Below, piece by piece: positions 47,511 through 56,941 of a stretch of 64,000 nt of DNA (position 1 is its first letter; every line of letters starts with the position of its first letter). Origin of the DNA: Affinundibacterium macrobrachii (GTDB taxonomy: Bacteria; Pseudomonadota; Gammaproteobacteria; Burkholderiales; Burkholderiaceae_D); NCBI RefSeq assembly GCF_014652415.1, contig NZ_BMYT01000004.1:336127-400126 (forward strand), read 5' to 3'. The translations under genes were made by a program, and so were the position numbers. Under the pieces are notes generated by a model. The model saw only the letters and a program-made list of their open reading frames with translations, did no database searches and was not told the origin of the DNA.

Positions 47511-48158
47511 TTATTCTACCAGTTCATTCTTAATCGCATAGTGTGTCAACTCTGCGTTGTGGCGTAATTTCATCTTGATTAAAATTCTAGCCCTATATTC
47601 ACTGATGGTTTTTACCGATAAGGATAATTCACGTGCGATATCGCTGACACTTTTTCCTGAGGCAATCATCATCATTGTTTGATATTCGCGATCGGATAGT
47701 AATTTGTGCGGCTCGTTCGCATGTTCGTTGTTCAGGTTATTCGCCATTTCTTGTGCAAGTTCCGGGCTGATAAATTTGAGTCCAGAAGCCACTTGGTTGA
47801 TGGCCGACAAGAGCTCGTCGGGATCACATTGTTTGCTCAAAAATCCAGAGGCACCTGCCTTAAGTGCACGAATTGCATATTGATCTTCGCGGTGCGAAGA
47901 AAAAACGATGAGTGCGATATCAGGGAATTCACGTTTGATTTGTTTGATCACATCCATGCCATTACGGTCATTTAGCGCGATCTCAATCAACATAATGTTG
48001 ATTTCAGTTTGACGTGCGATGCGAATCGCATCTTGTCCAGAGACTGCTTCCGCAACGATTGCGTAGTCGATATGGTCTTGAACAAAAAAACGAATGCCAG
48101 CACGTACTACAGGATGAGGGTCAACAATCATTAATTTAATGCGGGCATTTTTTGTCAT
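47511..48158 (-). CDS. NarL/FixJ-type response regulator with atypical receiver
   Basis: The 215-residue protein has a receiver domain (1-120) and a LuxR-type helix-turn-helix (about 150-212: LSDREYQTMMMIASGKSVSDIARELSLSVKTISEYRARI, in parts). The position of the phospho-acceptor Asp is Glu59 (in MLIEIAL), and the second acidic-pocket Asp is Pro14 (VDPHP); the switch Ser and Lys109 remain. It therefore may not be controlled by phosphorylation and may be constitutively active or respond to another signal. Target genes are unknown. It is the first of two minus-strand genes, with the GGDEF gene after it. Confidence 0.9.
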   Translation of the reverse strand: MTKNARIKLMIVDPHPVVRAGIRFFVQDHIDYAIVAEAVSGQDAIRIARQTEINIMLIEIALNDRNGMDVIKQIKREFPDIALIVFSSHREDQYAIRALKAGASGFLSKQCDPDELLSAINQVASGLKFISPELAQEMANNLNNEHANEPHKLLSDREYQTMMMIASGKSVSDIARELSLSVKTISEYRARILIKMKLRHNAELTHYAIKNELVE

Positions 48159-48501
48159 GCATAAGTCTTTCTTGGTGAAGTGCCTATCGCTTTAAGCTTA
48201 CTCTCAATGCTTGGTTTATTGTAGCGTCACTAGCGGAATATCCTCGATAAAATCAATAAGAATATTGGCGCATAGCGAATGCGAATCTGCTTTTTTGCCT
48301 TAAGTATGCAAACCAGTTTATCGATGATTTGGATATTTAAGGTAGCCGAGTTTCTGAGCATTATTGCATGATGCACCATGGAAATAAAGTACGCCAAAGG
48401 ATTTGCTTCAACTTATCGAGTACGTAGCTTGTATCAAGGTAAAATTAGGCCCTAGTCATCATTATTTTTGATGCGTTGAAACAGACAATGAGAGACGTGA
48501 A
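48159..48501. other. Divergent gap between the response regulator and greB
   Basis: This 343-base gap is AT-rich and must contain promoters in both directions. TAAAAT at 48440-48445 is a possible greB -10 but lacks a good -35. I see no gene or clear operator. Confidence 0.5.
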
Positions 48502-49059
48502 GTGAGTAAAGCATTTGTGAAAGAAAATGATCAAGACGACGATGAAGAGTTCGGCGCGCCACCCATTCCTCCAGGGGTAAAAAATTATTTGACGCCAGAA
48601 GGGCATCAAAGAATGAAAACCGAATTATTAGATTTGATCGATAATCAGCGCCCTGAAGTGGTGAAAATCGTATCGTGGGCGGCTTCGAACGGAGATCGTT
48701 CTGAAAATGGCGACTATATTTATGGCAAGCGTCGTCTACGCGAGATTGATCGGCGAATTCGTTTTTTAACAAAGCGCCTTGATCTTGCCGAAATTGTTGA
48801 TCCCAGTGTCCATTCCGGTTCCGATCAGGTTTTTTTTGGTGCAACGGTTGAATATGAAAATCAGCACGGCGACGTCACAGTTATTCGTATCGTCGGTGTA
48901 GATGAGTTTGATCCTTTAAACGGCAAAATTAGCTGGATCTCACCTGTAGCAAGGGCGCTGACAAAAGCACGGGTCGGCGATGCAGTTAGTTTGAAAACGC
49001 CGCAGGGGACGGAAGAGTTAGTGATTCTAGATGTGCAATATCCGCAGCGATCCAGCTAG
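48502..49059 (+). CDS. greB: Transcription elongation factor GreB
   Basis: GreB rescues backtracked RNA polymerase by stimulating transcript cleavage. The 185-residue product has an acidic N-terminal extension (about 1-28), the coiled coil with the acidic tip (ASNGDRSENGDYIYGKRRLREIDRRIRFLTKRL, in parts) characteristic of GreB, and the C-terminal FKBP-like domain. The start is GTG 48502. It converges on spoT with six bases between stops. Confidence 0.95.
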   Translation: MSKAFVKENDQDDDEEFGAPPIPPGVKNYLTPEGHQRMKTELLDLIDNQRPEVVKIVSWAASNGDRSENGDYIYGKRRLREIDRRIRFLTKRLDLAEIVDPSVHSGSDQVFFGATVEYENQHGDVTVIRIVGVDEFDPLNGKISWISPVARALTKARVGDAVSLKTPQGTEELVILDVQYPQRSS

Positions 49060-49065
49060 TCTCTC

Positions 49066-51369
49066 TTACACATATTCGCGACGAATTTTGCTAACGCCAT
49101 TCAGATGTTTGACGTTGCGTAAAATTCGCGCGAGATGTACGCGATCAACAATTTGAATCGTGAAGTAAATCTTAGTCATGTCTTTTGATTCGCCGTCTTC
49201 CATATTGACGTGAATAATATTTGCATCGGCTTCGCCAATTTCTGCCGCGATCCGCGCTAACGCGCCGCGCTCATTATTGACGATCACCGAAATACGACAA
49301 TCAAATCGACGATTTAAATCTTCGCCCCATGTGACATCGATCCAGCGATCTGGTTCTTTCACTTGTAAGCGTTTCGCATTCTTACAGTCATTGCTATGAA
49401 CGACCAGTCCTTGGCCACGCTTCAATTGACCAACGATGCTGTCGCCAGGAATTGGTAAACAACAGGGTGACAATTGCACTGAAACGCCTTCGCTACCATA
49501 GATAATCACCGGGTCGGGTTTGCTCAGTTTTTCATCGCCGATATGTTGGAATGGAATTGAAGGAGAATCATTCTCTACCAAATCCAAGATGTGACGCGCA
49601 ACAAGTGCCGCCATCCGCTTGCCAATCCCGATATCGGTGTGCAACTCCTCTAAGGTATTTGCACTCGACTCGTTGAGTAATTTGTCGATTAAGGTATCAG
49701 GCAGATCAGGATTTAAATGGAGCGAGACCAAAGCTTGTGCTAAAAGTTGTTTGCCCAACTCGGTCGATTCATTCAGATTAATCGTTCTTAAATAGTGACG
49801 AATCGCAGAGCGTGCTTTTCCGGTGCGTACATAGGTTAGCCAATTCGGTGTTGGTCGAGAGTTTGGTGAAGTAATAATCTCGACGATATCACCATTTTTC
49901 AATTCTGTTCGAAGTGGAACTGGCTCGTTGTTAATTCTTGTAGCGATCGCTTGATCGCCAATGTCGGTATGAATGTTGTAAGCAAAATCCAGTGCCGTTG
50001 CGCCACGAGGTAAAGCAAAAATTTTCGATTTCGGTGTGAACACATAAACCGAATCAGGAAACAAATCGACTTTGACGTGCTCCAAAAATTCAGCGGAGTC
50101 ACCAGTTTGTTTTTGGATGTCGAGTAAAGACTGTAACCACGCATGCGTGCGTTGTTGTAGGTCAGTCAGGCTCGCATCTTCGTTTTTGTATAGCCAATGC
50201 GCTGCAACACCAGACTCAGCAACGCGATGCATTTCCTTGGTTCGAATTTGAAATTCGACGGGTGTTCCGTAGGGGCCGATCAAGGTTGTGTGGAGTGACT
50301 GGTATCCATTTGACTTTGGAATAGCGATATAGTCTTTGAATTTGCCAGGCATTGGTTTATACAATGCATGCAAAGTACCGAGTGCGTAATAACTATTCTG
50401 AAAATTATCGACGACAATACGGAATCCGTAAATATCTAGCACTTGCGAGAAACTAAGTTGCTTATCGCGCATTTTGCAGTAGATCCCGTACAGGGTTTTT
50501 TCTCTGCCATCAATCTGTGCTTCTAGACCCGCATCGGCTAGTGTCGTTTTGACTGCGGCCAGAATTTTATTGACTACTTCGCGTCGATTTCCCCGTGCAG
50601 CTTTAATGGCTTTTGCTAAGGTGCGATAACGCATAGGGTAGATGTGTGCGAAGGATAAATCTTGCAGTTCGCGGTAAATATTGTTCAGCCCTAAGCGATG
50701 TGCAATCGGGACATAAACTTCCATCGTTTCACTTGCAATGCGGCGCTGTTTTTCGGGCGACATCACACCAAGGGTGCGCATGTTATGCAGCCGATCTGCT
50801 AACTTGACCAAGATAACACGTACATCACGTGCCATTGCCAATAGCATCTTGCGGAAATTTTCTGCTTGTGCTTCGATGTGGCTTTGAAATTCTATTTTTT
50901 CTAATTTTGATAAACCATCAACTAGTGCAGCTACTGGAGCACCAAAGCGCTCAATTAATTCTTCTTTTTTGACATCTTGATCTTCCATCACGTCGTGCAG
51001 CAAAGCCGCCATGATTGCTTGCACATCGAGCTTCCATTCTGCACAAATTTCGGCAACTGCAATTGGATGTGAGATATAAGGCTCGCCAGATTTTCTGACC
51101 TGGCCTAAGTGCATTTCATCGGAAAAGCGATAGGCTTCTTTGACTTGCTTTAAGTCTGCAGGTGAAAGGTATTCAGATAGACGGTTGGTTAAATCGGTGA
51201 TGGATGCTACCCCAGTGTTTGGAGTCGGAGTGCTTGGAGCGTGGGTGTTGATGCGAGGTTTTTTGGTGTTTGCTGAGTTGGCAGAGCTGTTGGCAATGCT
51301 AGCCGTAACTGACGATGACTCAGCTTGGCTTGGAACGGCGATAGATAATTTGTCGTCTTGCAAATTCAT
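49066..51369 (-). CDS. spoT: Bifunctional (p)ppGpp synthetase/hydrolase (RelA/SpoT)
   Basis: SpoT makes and degrades the stringent alarmone. The 767-residue product has a low-complexity N terminus (about 1-55), the hydrolase HD domain with HDVMED (His125, Asp126, Glu129, Asp130), the synthetase domain (YQSLHTTLIGPYG, VEFQIRT), TGS (about 440-500) and a C-terminal ACT domain. The intact HD motif indicates a hydrolase-competent SpoT rather than RelA. It follows rpoZ, whose omega product takes part in ppGpp action on RNA polymerase. Confidence 0.95.
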   Translation of the reverse strand: MNLQDDKLSIAVPSQAESSSVTASIANSSANSANTKKPRINTHAPSTPTPNTGVASITDLTNRLSEYLSPADLKQVKEAYRFSDEMHLGQVRKSGEPYISHPIAVAEICAEWKLDVQAIMAALLHDVMEDQDVKKEELIERFGAPVAALVDGLSKLEKIEFQSHIEAQAENFRKMLLAMARDVRVILVKLADRLHNMRTLGVMSPEKQRRIASETMEVYVPIAHRLGLNNIYRELQDLSFAHIYPMRYRTLAKAIKAARGNRREVVNKILAAVKTTLADAGLEAQIDGREKTLYGIYCKMRDKQLSFSQVLDIYGFRIVVDNFQNSYYALGTLHALYKPMPGKFKDYIAIPKSNGYQSLHTTLIGPYGTPVEFQIRTKEMHRVAESGVAAHWLYKNEDASLTDLQQRTHAWLQSLLDIQKQTGDSAEFLEHVKVDLFPDSVYVFTPKSKIFALPRGATALDFAYNIHTDIGDQAIATRINNEPVPLRTELKNGDIVEIITSPNSRPTPNWLTYVRTGKARSAIRHYLRTINLNESTELGKQLLAQALVSLHLNPDLPDTLIDKLLNESSANTLEELHTDIGIGKRMAALVARHILDLVENDSPSIPFQHIGDEKLSKPDPVIIYGSEGVSVQLSPCCLPIPGDSIVGQLKRGQGLVVHSNDCKNAKRLQVKEPDRWIDVTWGEDLNRRFDCRISVIVNNERGALARIAAEIGEADANIIHVNMEDGESKDMTKIYFTIQIVDRVHLARILRNVKHLNGVSKIRREYV

Positions 51370-51414
51370 AACTTGTTATCCATAGCCGTTTCACTTTAGT
51401 CGCGCAATTCGAAA

Positions 51415-51618
51415 TTAGAATGGGACTTTTTTCAACATTTCAATGCCAATTTTGCCATCCGCGATTTCGCGTAAGGCAACTACTGTTGGCTTATTTTTTG
51501 CTTCGACTTTTGGTGTATGACCTTGCAACAATTGGCGTGCGCGGTAGGTAGCACATAAAGTCAATTGGAAGCGATTTGGGATTTGTTTGAGAGAGTCTTC
51601 AACGGTAATACGAGCCAT
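51415..51618 (-). CDS. rpoZ: RNA polymerase omega subunit
   Basis: The 67-residue protein begins [10 protein letters not shown] and contains [16 protein letters not shown], the omega core that helps fold the beta' subunit and forms part of ppGpp site 1. It lies between gmk (nine bases upstream) and spoT, the standard order. Confidence 0.96.
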   Translation of the reverse strand: MARITVEDSLKQIPNRFQLTLCATYRARQLLQGHTPKVEAKNKPTVVALREIADGKIGIEMLKKVPF

Positions 51619-51627
51619 GATATTTCC

Positions 51628-52275
51628 TTAAAACGAGGTAGTGATTTGTATGCCTAACTGAGAGAACACAGTGGCATTGCGCACGATTTGTTGCGAGGTT
51701 CGGCAGCGAGTGGCCTTAACGATAGCACTCAATTCTGATAACGCTAATTCAAAATCTTGGTTGATGATAACATATTCGAACTCTGGAGCGTGCGCCATTT
51801 CGCCTCCCGCCGCTAAAATTCTACGTGTTATCACCTCTTGCGAGTCTTGTCCGCGTTTATTTAAACGTTCTTCGAGTGCTTCGATCGACGGAGGCAAAAT
51901 AAAAATACTCGCGACATATGGAAACTGTTTTTTAACTTGTTGGGCACCTTGCCAATCAATTTCTAGCAAAATATCGGTGCCTGCTTGCATCGCCTCTTGA
52001 ATGAGAATTTTTGAGGTGCCGTAATAATTGCCATGCACTTCAGCAAATTCCAAAAATTCCCCACGATTTTTCCGTGTTAAGAAATCATCTGGTGTAATGA
52101 AATGATATTCACGTCCATTTTCCTCACCGGGTCGGGGTGGTCTGGTTGTAAACGATATAGATAATTTAAGTTTCGGCTCTAACTTCAAGAGGCCGTTAAC
52201 GAGAGACGATTTTCCTGCACCGGACGGTGCAGAAACCATAAACAAGCTACCAGAGGTAAGTGGACTAGTTCGCAT
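51628..52275 (-). CDS. gmk: Guanylate kinase
   Basis: Gmk phosphorylates GMP to GDP. The 215-residue product has the P-loop [11 protein letters not shown], the GMP-binding segment [20 protein letters not shown] and [13 protein letters not shown]. It belongs to yicC-gmk-rpoZ-spoT. Confidence 0.97.
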   Translation of the reverse strand: MRTSPLTSGSLFMVSAPSGAGKSSLVNGLLKLEPKLKLSISFTTRPPRPGEENGREYHFITPDDFLTRKNRGEFLEFAEVHGNYYGTSKILIQEAMQAGTDILLEIDWQGAQQVKKQFPYVASIFILPPSIEALEERLNKRGQDSQEVITRRILAAGGEMAHAPEFEYVIINQDFELALSELSAIVKATRCRTSQQIVRNATVFSQLGIQITTSF

Positions 52276-52312
52276 GGTGTTTTATGTATTTAATTGGTAA
52301 AAAGAGGGGCGA

Positions 52313-53230
52313 TTATTCAAGGTTTTGGACTTGCTCGCGCATTTGTTCGATTAGTAGCTTTAATTCCATCGACGCGTCGGCTAGTTCTTTGAGTGCTGCC
52401 TTTGATCCTAAAGTGTTTGCTTCACGATTAAGCTCTTGCATCATAAAGTCGAGTCGTTTGCCAACTTGACCACCTTTTTTAATAATTTGACGGGTTTCAG
52501 CCAAATGTCCAGAGAGGCGAGCCAACTCTTCATTCACATCAATTCGAATGCCGTACATAGTGACTTCTTGTCGAATTCTATCCATCACTTCATCGCGAGA
52601 GATGCTTGGGGCAGCAGCGCAATCCGGCTTATCTAGTGCGAGTCCCAGTGCTTCTTCTAGTCGATTCACGGCTTTTTGTTGGAACTGTTGAAGAACTGTT
52701 GGTAGTAATGGTGTGATTCTTATAACGATCGCTTCCATTTCATCGACGCAGCGTAGTAGCACATTTGCTAGCGCGGCACCTTCACGCTCTCGACTTTGGA
52801 TAAAGTCTTGTATGGTCTGCTCAATAACTTGGTTGATGTTTTCTTGTAAATTGTCAGAATTAATCTCCGCTTCTTCAATAACGCCAGGCCAACGGAGCAG
52901 ATCATTCATACTTAATTCAGCAGAGCTTGGGAAGCTCGTCTTTAAGCTTTCTTGAAATTCTTTTAATTGAATCAAGAGCGCTTGATTCAGTGTTTTTTGT
53001 TTGCTATCTGCATTTTTCTTGCCGAAGCTAAAGCGACACTCCACTTTGCCACGAGCGATTTTTTTTGTCAGGGCATCACGAAACAAGGGTTCAATCGCAC
53101 GAAATTCATCGTTAATGCGGAACTGTAAATCGAGAAAGCGTGAATTGACACTCTTCACTTCTATGGTTATTGTGCCGTTCTCAGTTTCTTTGGTACTGGT
53201 AGCATAACCAGTCATGCTAAAAATGCTCAA
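52313..53230 (-). CDS. yicC: YicC-family endoribonuclease/stress protein
   Basis: The 305-residue product begins with the conserved MTGYA motif after IFS, includes EVKSVNSRFLDLQFR and ends in the DUF1732 domain (GKRLDFMMQELNREANTLGSKA). YicC proteins are RNases in E. coli. It heads the yicC-gmk-rpoZ-spoT operon and is divergent from the kinase gene. Confidence 0.94.
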   Translation of the reverse strand: MSIFSMTGYATSTKETENGTITIEVKSVNSRFLDLQFRINDEFRAIEPLFRDALTKKIARGKVECRFSFGKKNADSKQKTLNQALLIQLKEFQESLKTSFPSSAELSMNDLLRWPGVIEEAEINSDNLQENINQVIEQTIQDFIQSREREGAALANVLLRCVDEMEAIVIRITPLLPTVLQQFQQKAVNRLEEALGLALDKPDCAAAPSISRDEVMDRIRQEVTMYGIRIDVNEELARLSGHLAETRQIIKKGGQVGKRLDFMMQELNREANTLGSKAALKELADASMELKLLIEQMREQVQNLE

Positions 53231-53426
53231 TTGAATTCCTTTGTTTCGTGTTGCGATTATGCGAATTGCGAATGAATGATTGATTATTTATCTTGCAAAT
53301 ATCGATGCAGCAAAAGTGACGCTGTACAATGCGTAAAGTATTTCCTTAGCTAAATTGCTTCAGTCGTTGTTGTGATTCGGCTGGATCGCAAGGGATCACA
53401 CAGAATCATATAGGACCACAATTATT

Positions 53427-54440
53427 ATGGCTGCACAAAATAATGCACCTTTGCCGGATGGTTTAGAAATTGCCGGATACCGTATTGTAAAGAAAATTGC
53501 CTCTGGTGGCTTTAGTATTGTATATCTGGCGTCAGACGAAGATGGTAACGCGGTGGCAATTAAGGAGTATTTGCCAAGTTCTTTAGCCTTGCGTCAGGTT
53601 GGTGAGCTAGTCCCTGCAATTTCAGCTGAAAATTTTCCAGTCTATCGAATCGGATTGAAGTGTTTCTTCGAAGAAGGGCGCGCCTTAGCGCGTATTTCTC
53701 ACCCAAATGTGGTCAGCGTTATCAATTTTTTTCGTGCCAATGAGACGGTTTACATGGTTATGGCTTACGAATCAGGACGCTCATTGCAAGAACATATTTT
53801 ACGACGTCGCGATAAAGGCGAGAAACCGCTTGTATCGGAACGTTTCATTCGTAAAATGTTTAATTTGGTAATGAATGGCTTGCGTGAGGTGCATACCAAC
53901 AAATTGCTGCATCTCGATCTTAAGCCTGCCAATATTTATTTGCGCATGGATGGTACGCCGATTCTGTTGGACTTTGGCGCTGCACGTCAAACTCTCAAAA
54001 CTGATATGCCTAAGTTGTATCCAATGTATACACCGGGTTTTGCTGCTCCCGAGTTATATGTAAAAAATAGTAATCTTGGCCCGTGGACTGACATTTATAG
54101 TATCGGCGCCTCAATGTTTGCTTGTATGGTTGGTGCGCCACCGCAACCATCTGATCAGCGCAAAACAAACGACAAGATGGAAGCGCATTATAAAAAATTA
54201 GAAGGCACTTATTCAGCCGAGTTGATCGATGTGGTGCGTATGTGTTTAAAGCTCGATCCGATGGAACGACCACAAAGTGTCTTTGCGCTACAAAAAGCAT
54301 TGTCTACCAAAGCGCCACCACAGCGTGAAATTGGATTCTTTGAAAGAGCGAAATTAAAGATTTCCTCTTTGATCGGGAAGAATGGAAAAAATTCTGACGA
54401 CAGAGATTTTACGACGATCCAAGAGGACACGATTTCTTGA
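53427..54440 (+). CDS. Hanks-type serine/threonine protein kinase
   Basis: The 337-residue cytoplasmic kinase has a Gly-rich loop (IASGGFSIVY, about 24-33), ATP-anchoring Lys46 in VAIKEY, the catalytic loop HLDLKPAN with Asp164 (Leu replaces the usual Arg of HRD), DFG at 182-184 and the APE-equivalent AAPELY. No membrane helix or sensor domain follows, only a short charged tail. It sits upstream of a PP2C phosphatase gene, so the two form a reversible phosphorylation pair. The Arg-to-Leu change suggests activation that does not depend on activation-loop phosphorylation. Targets are unknown. Confidence 0.93.
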   Translation: MAAQNNAPLPDGLEIAGYRIVKKIASGGFSIVYLASDEDGNAVAIKEYLPSSLALRQVGELVPAISAENFPVYRIGLKCFFEEGRALARISHPNVVSVINFFRANETVYMVMAYESGRSLQEHILRRRDKGEKPLVSERFIRKMFNLVMNGLREVHTNKLLHLDLKPANIYLRMDGTPILLDFGAARQTLKTDMPKLYPMYTPGFAAPELYVKNSNLGPWTDIYSIGASMFACMVGAPPQPSDQRKTNDKMEAHYKKLEGTYSAELIDVVRMCLKLDPMERPQSVFALQKALSTKAPPQREIGFFERAKLKISSLIGKNGKNSDDRDFTTIQEDTIS

Positions 54441-54558
54441 TATTTACTTTCACAAACTGAATAAGCGTTCCACTTAGCGAGGCGTTTCTTACAGTGGATG
54501 GTGGCAATCGGTATTGGTGAAGTTCTAAGCTTTTATACTCATTAAAAACAGTAAATTT

Positions 54559-55491
54559 ATGCGCTTTTCAGTCTATCAAGAAAGTCATATCGGCGGACGC
54601 AAGGTTAATCAGGATCGCATGGGCTACAGCTTTACCCGAGATGCGATTTTATTGCTGTTGGCGGATGGAATGGGTGGTCACATCATGGGTGAGATGGCGG
54701 CCACGATTGCGATGCAAACGATCGGTAGTTTGTTCCAGAAGCAAGCTCATCCAATGATCGATAAGCCAGAACGGTTTTTGGAAAAAGGCTTCTTATCCGC
54801 ACACAATGAAATCCACCGATTTCGTCAATTAAAAAATCTACCTGAGACGCCAAGGACGACGATCGTCGCGTGTTTGATTCAAAATGGAAATGCGTATTGG
54901 GCGCATTGTGGTGATTCACGTTTATATTGGATGCGTGATGGCCAGATTTTATTGCGTACCAAAGATCACTCTCGTTTAGAAACACTGATTGAACAAGGCA
55001 AAGTTGATCCATCAGAGCGCAACACGCATCCAGATAGAAATAAATTGTTTAATTGCCTTGGTGCGCCAAATGCCCCAATAGTTGAATTGTCTCGCCGTGC
55101 TTCACTACAAGCTGGTGACTTGATTTTGTTGTGTTCTGATGGTCTATGGGGAGTGTTGCCGGATCATGTGTTAGCGCAACGACTACATGAGCAAACGATT
55201 GTTCGTGCCATTCCAGAATTGGTTCGTTCCGCGGTCGAAATTGCAGGGCGTCAAGGTGATAATGCGACCGCACTGGCAATGATGTGGGAAGGAAATGACA
55301 TCCTCGAAAACTCGTCGATCATTTCTACCAATACCTTACCAATTGGTTCGATTGCGACTACGATTCAAGTCCCGATGGATGGCGACGATCCGGTTGAAGA
55401 TGATATTTTTAATGACGAAGAAATCGAAAAAGCGATCAATGAAATACGCAATGCAATTCACAATTCTACGAAGCTAACAAACAAGAGTTAA
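54559..55491 (+). CDS. PP2C-family protein phosphatase
   Basis: The 310-residue PPM-type phosphatase has the metal-binding motifs [39 protein letters not shown] and [10 protein letters not shown] in the usual order, plus an acidic C-terminal tail. It should reverse the action of the kinase encoded upstream. The rph gene follows four bases after its stop. Confidence 0.93.
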   Translation: MRFSVYQESHIGGRKVNQDRMGYSFTRDAILLLLADGMGGHIMGEMAATIAMQTIGSLFQKQAHPMIDKPERFLEKGFLSAHNEIHRFRQLKNLPETPRTTIVACLIQNGNAYWAHCGDSRLYWMRDGQILLRTKDHSRLETLIEQGKVDPSERNTHPDRNKLFNCLGAPNAPIVELSRRASLQAGDLILLCSDGLWGVLPDHVLAQRLHEQTIVRAIPELVRSAVEIAGRQGDNATALAMMWEGNDILENSSIISTNTLPIGSIATTIQVPMDGDDPVEDDIFNDEEIEKAINEIRNAIHNSTKLTNKS

Positions 55492-55495
55492 TAAT

Positions 55496-56227
55496 ATGTC
55501 TGATTTTTTACGCCCAAGTGGGCGCATAGCAAATGCGCTAAGAGAAATTCAATTTACACGGCAATTTACCAAGCATGCAGAAGGTTCTGTTCTGGTTGAA
55601 TTTGGTGATACAAAGGTGATTTGTACCGCTTCGATTGAGGAGAAAGTGCCCGGCTTCTTAAAAGGTAAAGGGCAGGGATGGTTGACCGCAGAATATGGAA
55701 TGCTGCCACGATCAACACATACGCGTATGGATCGAGAAGCTGCGAAAGGTAAGCAATCTGGGCGCACGCAAGAAATTCAGCGTTTGATCGGACGTTCATT
55801 GCGCGCAGCATTTGATCTAGAAAGTTTTGGCGAACGCACCTTGCACTTAGATTGTGATGTGATTCAAGCCGACGGTGGCACGCGCACAGCGGCGATATCG
55901 GGTGCCATGGTTGCAGCTTATGATGCTTTTACAAAATTACACGCGCAGGGTTCAATCACCGCTATTCCAGTAAAGCATTTCTTGGCTGCGATTTCTGTTG
56001 GTGTGTTTAATGGCACACCTGTGTTGGATTTGGATTATGCAGAAGATTCAAATTGCGACACAGATATGAACGTGGTGATGGATGAGAATGGTCATTTCAT
56101 TGAGGTACAAGGTACTGCCGAAGGTCTAGCATTTGATCGTCAGGCTTTGAATCAATTATTAGATTTGGCGCAAGAGGGAATTCAACAAATCATCGTGAAG
56201 CAAAAGCAAGCGCTCTCAATTGCTTGA
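55496..56227 (+). CDS. rph: Ribonuclease PH
   Basis: RNase PH trims tRNA 3' ends phosphorolytically. The 243-residue product begins with the RPSGR motif and has [50 protein letters not shown] and the usual C-terminal half without truncation (unlike the frameshifted E. coli K-12 copy). It is likely cotranscribed with the phosphatase gene and rdgB. Confidence 0.97.
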   Translation: MSDFLRPSGRIANALREIQFTRQFTKHAEGSVLVEFGDTKVICTASIEEKVPGFLKGKGQGWLTAEYGMLPRSTHTRMDREAAKGKQSGRTQEIQRLIGRSLRAAFDLESFGERTLHLDCDVIQADGGTRTAAISGAMVAAYDAFTKLHAQGSITAIPVKHFLAAISVGVFNGTPVLDLDYAEDSNCDTDMNVVMDENGHFIEVQGTAEGLAFDRQALNQLLDLAQEGIQQIIVKQKQALSIA

Positions 56228-56356
56228 TGGCGCAAGAAATGTGAAGTGCGTTTTGCGCATAATCTTTTGCTTAGAACGACTCTGTTCTGATTGAATTGCC
56301 AATTTGTGTCGATGCTTTTTTCGGCGTCTGACTTCATTGAATGAACGAAAAAATCC

Positions 56357-56941
56357 ATGAATCAAAAAATTGTTTTAGCTTCTAACAACCAAGGTAAGCT
56401 AAGAGAGTTCCAACAAATTCTCGCACCGCTAGGTCTTGAGTTTCATGCGAAAGCTGAATTAGGTGTGCCGGATGCGCCCGAACCTTTTTTCACCTTTGTC
56501 GAAAATGCCTTGGCAAAAGCGCGCCATGCTTCGCAGCTCACCGGTTTGCCCGCGATTGCGGACGATTCTGGCATTTGTGTAAATGCGCTTGGCGGAGCGC
56601 CTGGGGTGTTTTCGGCTCGATATGCAGGCGAACCAAAATCAGATCAGCGCAATAATCTAAAATTGATAGAAGCTTTGGCTACACACACTGATCGTTCTGC
56701 TTATTACTATTGTGTGTTGGTTTATGTGCGTTCCGCGAATGATCCACAACCTGTTATCGCTGATGGAACTTGGCGTGGACAGATAATTGAAGTGGCGCGA
56801 GGTGAGGGTGGGTTTGGCTATGATCCTTATTTTTATCTGCCTTCACTTGATAAAACAGTTGCAGAGCTCGAAGCCACGCAAAAAAATCTTCTTTCACACC
56901 GCGCTCAAGCCTTACAAGAATTACTCAAAAAATTACAATGA
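56357..56941 (+). CDS. rdgB: dITP/XTP pyrophosphatase (RdgB/HAM1)
   Basis: RdgB removes non-canonical purine nucleotides from the pool. The 194-residue product has the signature LASNNQGKLREFQQIL, DDSGICVNALGGAPGVFSARYAG and GEGGFGYDPYFYLP. It overlaps hemW by four bases (ATGA). Confidence 0.97.
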   Translation: MNQKIVLASNNQGKLREFQQILAPLGLEFHAKAELGVPDAPEPFFTFVENALAKARHASQLTGLPAIADDSGICVNALGGAPGVFSARYAGEPKSDQRNNLKLIEALATHTDRSAYYYCVLVYVRSANDPQPVIADGTWRGQIIEVARGEGGFGYDPYFYLPSLDKTVAELEATQKNLLSHRAQALQELLKKLQ

